DNA of 37,115 nucleotides, from positions 1 to 37,115 of the forward strand of contig CAJUFR010000017.1 of assembly GCA_910585525.1 (NCBI GenBank), written 5' to 3'. This stretch comes from an uncultured Angelakisella sp. Lineage in GTDB: Bacteria; Bacillota; Clostridia; Oscillospirales; Ruminococcaceae. Position numbers and translations under genes: made by a program. Positions 31,891 through 37,115 of the stretch are shown in pieces. Under the pieces are notes generated by a model that saw nothing but the letters and a program-made list of their open reading frames with translations, did no database searches and was not told the DNA's origin. Position 1 is the first letter of the stretch. Every line of letters begins with the position of its first letter.

Positions 31891-32979
31891 TTACAATAGG
31901 TCAGAGCATTCCTTGTACAGCCCCAGCCAGCGGCTCCCCCGCTTCTTCATGATGTTCTGGAGGTACTCCTTCCAGGCCACCGTGTCCTTGTCCTCGTCCT
32001 TGATGACCGCCCCCTGGAGGGCGGCCGCCAGGTCCCGGTCGGTGATGGCCCCGGAACCGAAGCTGCCGGCCAGCGCCATGGAGTTCGCCAGCAGCGAGAT
32101 GGCCTCGGCGGTGGAGAGGACGCCGGAGGTGCCCTTCAGCTTCTGGGCCCCGTCCAGGGTCTGGCCCTTCCGCAGTTCCCGGAAGACGGTGCAGACCTTC
32201 TCCACCACCTCCCCGGCGGGCAGCTGGGCGGAAAGGTCCAGCCCGGCGGAAAGCTGCTCCACCCGGGTGCGGACGATCTCCATCTCCTCCTCCAGGCTCT
32301 CCGGGGAGGGGAGCACCACGATGTTGAACCGGCGCTTGAGGGCGGCGGACATCTCGTTGACCCCCTTGTCCCGGGTGTTGGCGGTGGCGATGATGGAAAA
32401 GCCCTTTTTGGCCGGGACCTCAATGTTCAGTTCCGGGACAGAGACACGCTTTTCCGACAGGAGGGAGATGAGGGCGTCCTGGACCTCGCTGGCGCAGCGG
32501 GAGATCTCCTCCACCCGGGCGATGGCGCCCTCCTCCATGGCCCGGTAGACGGGGCTTTTCAGCATGGCGGCGGGGGATGGCCCCTGGGCGATGAGCATGG
32601 CGTAGTTCCAGGAGTAGCGGATCTGCTCCTCGGTGGTGCCCGCCGTCCCCTGGATGACCCGGGTGGAGTCCCCGTTGATGGCGGCTGTCAGGTGCTCGGA
32701 AAGCCAGCTTTTGGCGGTGCCCGGCTCCCCGATGAGGAGCAGCGCCCGGTCGGTGACCAGGGTGGCGATGGCGATCTCCACCAGCCGCTGGTGGCCGATG
32801 TACTTTGGGGTGATGACGGTATCCCCCGCCTTTCCCCCGCAGATGTAGGTGAGCACCGACCGGGGGGACATCCGCCAGCCGGTGGGGACGGGATGGGTCT
32901 CGTTGGCGATGAGGGCGTCTATCTCCCCCCGGAACAACTCCTCCGCCGGGAGGCGCTGGACGTTGGTTTTGTCAGCCAT
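31891..32979 (-). CDS. MoxR-type AAA+ ATPase
   Basis: 362 residues. Walker A GEPGTAKS (84-91), Walker B in IARVEEIS (153-160), sensor 1 N201 in IIATANTRD, arginine finger R216/R217 in ALKRRFNI. The short N-terminal region and the helical lid after residue 230 fit the MoxR clade, with an added PVPTGWRMSPRSVLTYICGG leader segment seen in this operon type. AAA proteins of this clade act as chaperones that remodel or load cofactors into partner proteins together with VWA adaptors. It is the third gene of the operon, 45 nt after the HEAT-like gene, with AAGGGAG before the ATG. Confidence 0.9.
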   Translation of the reverse strand: MADKTNVQRLPAEELFRGEIDALIANETHPVPTGWRMSPRSVLTYICGGKAGDTVITPKYIGHQRLVEIAIATLVTDRALLLIGEPGTAKSWLSEHLTAAINGDSTRVIQGTAGTTEEQIRYSWNYAMLIAQGPSPAAMLKSPVYRAMEEGAIARVEEISRCASEVQDALISLLSEKRVSVPELNIEVPAKKGFSIIATANTRDKGVNEMSAALKRRFNIVVLPSPESLEEEMEIVRTRVEQLSAGLDLSAQLPAGEVVEKVCTVFRELRKGQTLDGAQKLKGTSGVLSTAEAISLLANSMALAGSFGSGAITDRDLAAALQGAVIKDEDKDTVAWKEYLQNIMKKRGSRWLGLYKECSDLL

Positions 32980-33024
32980 GTTTTGAAACTCCCTTCTGAT
33001 AGACCGTTTTTGCCGGTGGGGACG

Positions 33025-34974
33025 CTAATCCGCAAGCCAGTCCTGTATCTGTTGTTCGACCGTCTTTGCCGGCCAGCCGCTGTATCTTCCCTTGGCGTAG
33101 ATATTTGCCAGTTCCTCCCCCTTCTCCTTGCAGGAGATAGGCAGGCTGTACAGGATGTTGCGCACCTCCCAGTAGTGTACCGATTCCGAGGTGTGCTGGA
33201 TGTAGCTGAGGGTCAGCCCCTTCCACTGGGTCCAGCCGCAGCCCTTCAGGGCGGCGAAGGCGTATTGAAGGGGCATGCCGTCTTCCAGGGTGCCCATCCT
33301 GATGCTCCGGTAAAAATGCTCCCCGATCCGCTGGCAGAGGGCCGGGTCGTCCTTGTCGATGAAGTATTGCAGCTTCCGGTCCATCCTGTGCTGCATCATC
33401 AGTTCATACCACCATCCGTCCAACGGGGCGGCGATGGGGGTGTAGTACAGGTCCACCCAGAAGGCTTTCACCAGCCCGGCGGGGTCGTTGTTCACCCGGC
33501 GGTAGGCGGGGCGTACAATGTCCATCCCCTGGCGCATGTAGTCGGGAAGAGCGCCCCCGGGGCCTGCCAACTCCCCAAAGACCAGGTCCATCAGCAGCTG
33601 CCTTTCCTCCTTGCCGGTGAGCCGCTCCAGGAGGCTTGGGGCCAGCAGCTTTTTGCCCACCGCCGCCGCTTCCTCGGCCCCCTTGGTGAGGAGGGCGGCG
33701 CAGACCACCGGTGCGGCCCAAAGGCCGCCGTAGCTTTCGTACAATTCCTCCGCCAGGGCGCAGAGCCCCGGGTCGGGGTACCACTGGATGGACTGGTTCA
33801 GCACCTCCACCAGGGCGACGGAAAACGGATGCTTCTTGCCGCCGGGGCGCTGGAAGAACATCTGCTCGTTGATGTGCTGCCCCTTCCCGTTTTTCCAGAC
33901 CCGGCTGCCGTCCAGCTTGGTGCCCAGGGCCGCCCCTTTGCGGTAGGCGTCGCAGATGGCCGGCCCGGTCTTGCCCACCAGGGCGTACAGCAGGTTCGCC
34001 AGCCGCTTTTCCTTTTCGGCGTACCAGGGAACGTCGTCGGGGGCGAGGAGATCATCCAGTTCCCGCTCCAGCAGTTCCGCCGTCAGGGCGGTGGCGGCAG
34101 GGGAATCGGAGGCCATAAAGAACCGCATGTTCTCAATGAGGTCCGCTTCCATCATCTCCCGCCAGAAGGGGAGGGCGCCGGGGTTCTGGATCCGGGCCAG
34201 GGCCCAGCGGGCCGCGTCCTTGTTGTCGAATTTTTCGGTCTTGGCCAGCTTCAGCAGCAGTTCCAGGTTCTCCGGGCAGTGGCGCAGGGCGTAGATGAGC
34301 ATCACCCGGACCTGCTTTTTGGCCCCCTCCAGCTGGCTGATATACCAGTCGTTCAGCTTCCCCCCGGCCACGGTGTCGATGACCTGGACCCGCCGGGCCA
34401 TCTCCTTTTTGCCAGCCGGGTCGAAGCCCTCGGTGAGGAGGGGAAGGATGCTCTCGTCCTCCTGGCAGAGCCACTGGCCCGCCTTGTCCGCCAGTTCGCC
34501 GTAGCTGGCCCCCAGGGCCTTGACCAGGGCGTCCCGCACCCGGTAGTCGGAGAACAGTTCCGGGTGCTGGTCATGGGCTTCGACGACGGTGGAAAAATGG
34601 CCGCTGCCCTTGGTGGTAAGGGCCTCCACCAGGGGGGCCACCACCGAGTAGGGGGCGTTGGTCAGCGCCACCCCGCCGGTCCGGGGGGGCAGGTCCTCCA
34701 ACTCCCCGGGGACGGCCACCGCCCCCTGGGTGCAGAGCACAGCGTCGCAAAGGGTGATGGCGTCCAGCATCGCCCCGGCCCGGTCCTGGCAGTCCGGCGC
34801 CAGCACCGAGCGGCCCAGCTGCCCCACCTTGGCAAAGACCGGGCTGGCCTTCTCCAGGGTGGAAAAGTTTTCCAGCGCCCGGCTGAGGCGGAAATCCTCC
34901 GCCGCCAGCGCCGCCCCGGCGATGATACCGGCCCGCAGCCGGTCCCGCAGTTCATATAACGGTGTCAGTTCCAT
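33025..34974 (-). CDS. Large alpha-helical repeat protein (DUF5691/HEAT-like)
   Basis: 649 residues, nearly all predicted helix, with repeated segments such as VRVMLIYALRHCPENLELLL and KDAARWALARIQNPGALPFW, typical of HEAT-type repeats. No catalytic motif or membrane segment was found. GGGAGGG precedes ATG 34974. In this operon type the second gene is usually a DUF5691/HEAT-like protein; I assign it by position and composition. It likely acts as a scaffold for the ATPase/VWA pair. Confidence 0.65.
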   Translation of the reverse strand: MELTPLYELRDRLRAGIIAGAALAAEDFRLSRALENFSTLEKASPVFAKVGQLGRSVLAPDCQDRAGAMLDAITLCDAVLCTQGAVAVPGELEDLPPRTGGVALTNAPYSVVAPLVEALTTKGSGHFSTVVEAHDQHPELFSDYRVRDALVKALGASYGELADKAGQWLCQEDESILPLLTEGFDPAGKKEMARRVQVIDTVAGGKLNDWYISQLEGAKKQVRVMLIYALRHCPENLELLLKLAKTEKFDNKDAARWALARIQNPGALPFWREMMEADLIENMRFFMASDSPAATALTAELLERELDDLLAPDDVPWYAEKEKRLANLLYALVGKTGPAICDAYRKGAALGTKLDGSRVWKNGKGQHINEQMFFQRPGGKKHPFSVALVEVLNQSIQWYPDPGLCALAEELYESYGGLWAAPVVCAALLTKGAEEAAAVGKKLLAPSLLERLTGKEERQLLMDLVFGELAGPGGALPDYMRQGMDIVRPAYRRVNNDPAGLVKAFWVDLYYTPIAAPLDGWWYELMMQHRMDRKLQYFIDKDDPALCQRIGEHFYRSIRMGTLEDGMPLQYAFAALKGCGWTQWKGLTLSYIQHTSESVHYWEVRNILYSLPISCKEKGEELANIYAKGRYSGWPAKTVEQQIQDWLAD

Positions 34975-34990
34975 CTTGTTGACCCTCCCC

Positions 34991-36427
34991 TCAATACAGC
35001 AGCCGGACGATGCCGCCGGCGGCGACGATGCTGAGCGGCTGGAGTTTCAGCCGCCGGGCCGCCCCGTCGTACCAGAAGCCCCCCAGCAGCACCTGGTCCC
35101 GCAGCAGCGCCCCGTCCGGCAGCATGGGCAGACGGTGGGTGGTGGCCTCCATCCAGGGGGCGTCGTCCAGCAGGATGGTGTCCCCCTTGCTGTCCTGGAG
35201 CGCCAACTCCCCCCCCGGCCCCCGGGCGATGCGGCGGTAGGCCACCAGCCGGAAGTCCATTGGGGCGGACAGGGCGTTTTTCAGGAGGTTCTTGGCGGCC
35301 TTCACCGCCGGGGCCAGTTCCAGGGCGGCAAAGCCCCGGACGGCGGCCAGGTCGGCGTCAGAGGCCCCCCGGGCGGTGCCGGTCTCCCACCGCACCCGGC
35401 GGCAGCCGTCCCCGGGGTAGAACACGGCGGCGGGGGTGTCCATCACCCCGAAAAGGCTGTCCTCCTGCTTGACGTATTTCAGCGCCTTGAGGGGGCGGTA
35501 GTTCTCGGTCAGGGACAGTTCCCCGGTGGCAAGGTCGGCCCAGCAGCCGATGTCGATGTAGGACTTCCGGGCGTCGTCGAACTCCACCCAGAAGGCCAGC
35601 TGGCAGAGGGAGAGGTCGTTCTTCCCCAGCCCCAGTTCCAGCAGCTCGGAGAACTTCCACACGCCCCCCAGGTCCTCAAAGAGGGCGTTGTCGTCCTGGC
35701 CCACGTCGCCGCTCTCCAGCTTCTGGGCAAGGTACTGCCGGGACTTTTTCACCAGCGCCCAAAGCTGCTCCAGGGCGGCGATGGCCTGGTCGTACCACCG
35801 GTCGTCCCCATCCTTCTGGAACGCCTCGATGGCCAGGATGAGGCGGCTCAGCAGCCGCTGGGGCCCGGGGAGGTAGTAGTCCCCCAGCTGCTTTGCCAGG
35901 GTCCGGTAGGTGGGCAGGGAGGTCCCCCCCATGGTCCCCAGCCCGGCGGTCATCAGGTCCCGGACCAGCTTTTCCGCCAGTTCCAGCCCCTCCAGCTGCT
36001 TTTTCAGCTTTTTGGCCCGGGCGGCCTTGTTGGTCTTGGGGGCGGCCTTGGGCTTTTTGGCGTCCTCGGCTGCCTTGGCTGCCTTGGCCTCCTTCTTCTG
36101 CCGCCTCTGCTGGATGTCCTCCGGGATGGCCCGGATGGCAAAGGGCTTGCCGGACATCATCTCGTAAAGGAGGGCCAGGGTGTGCTTGCAGGGGTACTGG
36201 CGGCTGGGGCAGGTGCAGCGGAACACCGGCTGGGCCGGGTCCAGGAAGTCGGCGGAGGTGATGTAATTGTGCATCCCGCTGCCGGTGCACTCCCCCAGGA
36301 AGAAGGTGTCATCCTCCGAGGCTTCCAGCCGCACGAAGCCCCCCTTCTGGGAGATCTTCCGGCCGTTTGCCGCCGCCGCCGGGTTGGGGGCCAGGGCGGT
36401 GATCTGCTGTTCGGTGATCTGTCGCAT
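34991..36427 (-). CDS. SWIM zinc-finger protein
   Basis: 478 residues. The SWIM motif is C71-x-C73-x6-C80-x-H82 in FRCTCPSRQYPCKHTLAL, binding one zinc and often DNA or protein. A strongly basic Ala/Lys stretch follows (about 105-135: KKEAKAAKAAEDAKKPKAAP), likely a flexible nucleic-acid-binding linker, then a helical and strand-rich C-terminal half. ATG 36427 has GAAAGGACG upstream; an in-frame ATG 51 nt earlier has no ribosome binding site. First gene of the five-gene operon. Confidence 0.85.
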   Translation of the reverse strand: MRQITEQQITALAPNPAAAANGRKISQKGGFVRLEASEDDTFFLGECTGSGMHNYITSADFLDPAQPVFRCTCPSRQYPCKHTLALLYEMMSGKPFAIRAIPEDIQQRRQKKEAKAAKAAEDAKKPKAAPKTNKAARAKKLKKQLEGLELAEKLVRDLMTAGLGTMGGTSLPTYRTLAKQLGDYYLPGPQRLLSRLILAIEAFQKDGDDRWYDQAIAALEQLWALVKKSRQYLAQKLESGDVGQDDNALFEDLGGVWKFSELLELGLGKNDLSLCQLAFWVEFDDARKSYIDIGCWADLATGELSLTENYRPLKALKYVKQEDSLFGVMDTPAAVFYPGDGCRRVRWETGTARGASDADLAAVRGFAALELAPAVKAAKNLLKNALSAPMDFRLVAYRRIARGPGGELALQDSKGDTILLDDAPWMEATTHRLPMLPDGALLRDQVLLGGFWYDGAARRLKLQPLSIVAAGGIVRLLY

Positions 36428-36492
36428 GGCGATCGTCCTTTCGCTGCCTGCGGGGGCGGGCCGCAGGGAATGAACCATAGGTGTACAAGAAT

Positions 36493-36521
36493 ATTGTAGT
36501 ACCTTTCCGGCCCGTTGGCAA
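36493..36521 (-). promoter_or_regulatory. Promoter of the SWIM-MoxR-VWA operon
   Basis: On the minus strand: TTGCCA (36521-36516), a 17-bp spacer and TACAAT (36498-36493), giving a leader of about 60 nt. It is divergent from the merR promoter, 33 bp away. Confidence 0.7.
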
Positions 36522-36553
36522 TCATCTGCAAATATTTTTAAGAAATTTTCCTC

Positions 36554-36584
36554 TTGACCTGGAGCCGGCTCCAGGGTGTATCAT
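36554..36584 (+). promoter_or_regulatory. MerR-type promoter with operator in a 19-bp spacer
   Basis: TTGACC (36554-36559), a 19-bp spacer and TATCAT (36579-36584). The spacer is filled by the perfect 18-bp palindrome CCTGGAGCCGGCTCCAGG (36558-36575). An over-long spacer with a centred palindrome is the classic MerR-activated promoter; the protein untwists it to bring the boxes into register. Confidence 0.85.
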
Positions 36585-36613
36585 AAAGGCAGAAGAGAAA
36601 GGAGGGGACAGCC

Positions 36614-37006
36614 ATGACCATAGCGGAGGTGAGCAGGGCCTGCAGCATCCCGGTGGACACCCTGCGGTACTACGAGCGCATCGGCCTTCTGCCCCCGGTG
36701 AACCGCTCCAAAAGCGGCTTCCGGGACTACACCGAGAGTGACCGGCAGTGGGTCAGCTTCATCAAATGTATGCGGGCCGCCGGCATCCCGGTGGAGGCCC
36801 TCATCGACTACGTCGCCCTGTTCCAGCAGGGGGACACCACCCGGGAGGCCCGCCGCCAGCTGCTGGTGGAGCAGCGGGAAGCCCTCCGGGGCCGGGTGGA
36901 GGAACTGCAAAAGACGCTGGACTACCTCACCGAGAAGATACGCCGCTACGACGAATGGAACCCCGCCGCCGAAGAGCGGCTGCTCAGTGGCGGCGGGGAG
37001 GGATAG
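36614..37006 (+). CDS. MerR-family regulator
   Basis: 130 residues. An N-terminal helix-turn-helix with wing (MTIAEVSRACSIPVDTLRYY, then ERIGLLPPVNRSKSGFRDYT), then the long dimerisation coiled coil (about 80-118) and a short acidic end. No Cys pair for metals is present; the only Cys residues are C10 and C52. It is thus of the AdhR/NmlR-like rather than the MerR metal class. AAAGGAGGGG precedes ATG 36614. It is autoregulated by the operator above and may also influence the divergent SWIM-MoxR operon, whose -35 lies 33 bp from its own. Confidence 0.88.
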   Translation: MTIAEVSRACSIPVDTLRYYERIGLLPPVNRSKSGFRDYTESDRQWVSFIKCMRAAGIPVEALIDYVALFQQGDTTREARRQLLVEQREALRGRVEELQKTLDYLTEKIRRYDEWNPAAEERLLSGGGEG

Positions 37007-37019
37007 GGCGGACAAAGTG

Positions 37020-37050
37020 AAGGGAGCGGCCCCGTGCCACTCCCTTTTTT
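37020..37050 (+). terminator. Terminator after merR
   Basis: AAGGGAG (37020-37026) pairs with CTCCCTT (37040-37046), followed by TTTTTT. The remaining 65 bases to the window end hold nothing I can support. Confidence 0.8.
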
Positions 37051-37115
37051 GTATGTTCCGATGAATAATTGCATAACACAAAACAAACAAAAAGCCGCTC
37101 CTCCATCCCCGGAAA

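Noticed and set aside
28864..31899. 1011-codon plus-strand frame opposite the VWA and DUF5682 genes
   Set aside because: Composition is typical of an antisense shadow, while the minus strand shows clear MIDAS and DUF5682 motifs.

Overview
The window looks like the chromosome of a high-G+C gut clostridium of the Oscillospiraceae type (Bacillota). The genes are strongly G+C-rich with C/G-ending codons, the ribosome binding sites are strong (AAGGAGG-like), and promoters are TTGNNN - 16/17 - TANNNT. The content also fits anaerobic clostridia: a clade II single-chain PurL, a stand-alone AICAR transformylase with a PurO-like IMP cyclohydrolase, 2-hydroxyacyl-CoA dehydratase activase genes, and holin-like small toxins. 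No tRNA, rRNA, CRISPR array, transposase or integrase was seen.

Layout. 1-266 (-): start of an exported protein with a Pro/Glu-rich tail, cut by the window edge. 535-1216: two tandem cassettes that look like type I toxin-antitoxin (TA) modules. 1262-1738 (-): a MarR regulator. 2042-6418 (+): a three-gene sulfur operon (PatB/MalY-type C-S lyase, CoA-disulfide/persulfide reductase with rhodanese domain, TcyP-like cystine symporter). 6550-7050: a third TA-like locus with a duplicated antitoxin RNA. 7081-8000 (+): an ArsC/Spx-like protein and an MnmM/YtqB-like tRNA methyltransferase. 8215-12978 (+): a MarR regulator and a split activase/HgdB-like pair. 12933-13388: REP-like repeats and a self-contained cassette for a 39-residue protein. 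13418-28007 (+): a small membrane protein, then a purine operon in the order purE-C-F-M-N-(purO-like)-(AICAR transformylase)-D-L-two unknown genes-purB. 28062-28357: a fourth TA-like cassette. 28438-36427 (-): a five-gene SWIM / HEAT-like / MoxR AAA / DUF5682 / VWA operon. 36614-37006 (+): a divergent MerR regulator with a textbook MerR operator.

How the parts work together. The purine operon covers PRPP to IMP except for the GAR formylation alternative and PurK, and adds PurB; PurD carries an extra C-terminal zinc-ribbon-like domain. The sulfur operon makes a coherent route: cystine uptake, beta-lysis to a persulfide, then persulfide reduction. The most unusual part is the set of four tiny-gene/small-RNA cassettes. 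In each, a toxin-like membrane peptide of 16-34 residues and a small RNA are transcribed convergently. In three of the four, toxin mRNA and small RNA begin with the same 5' element, which carries C-rich sequence complementary to the toxin ribosome binding site. In the fourth, the small RNA has a 13-nt match to the toxin start region. All RNA pairing, promoter and terminator statements come from reading by eye; no folding or database search was run.
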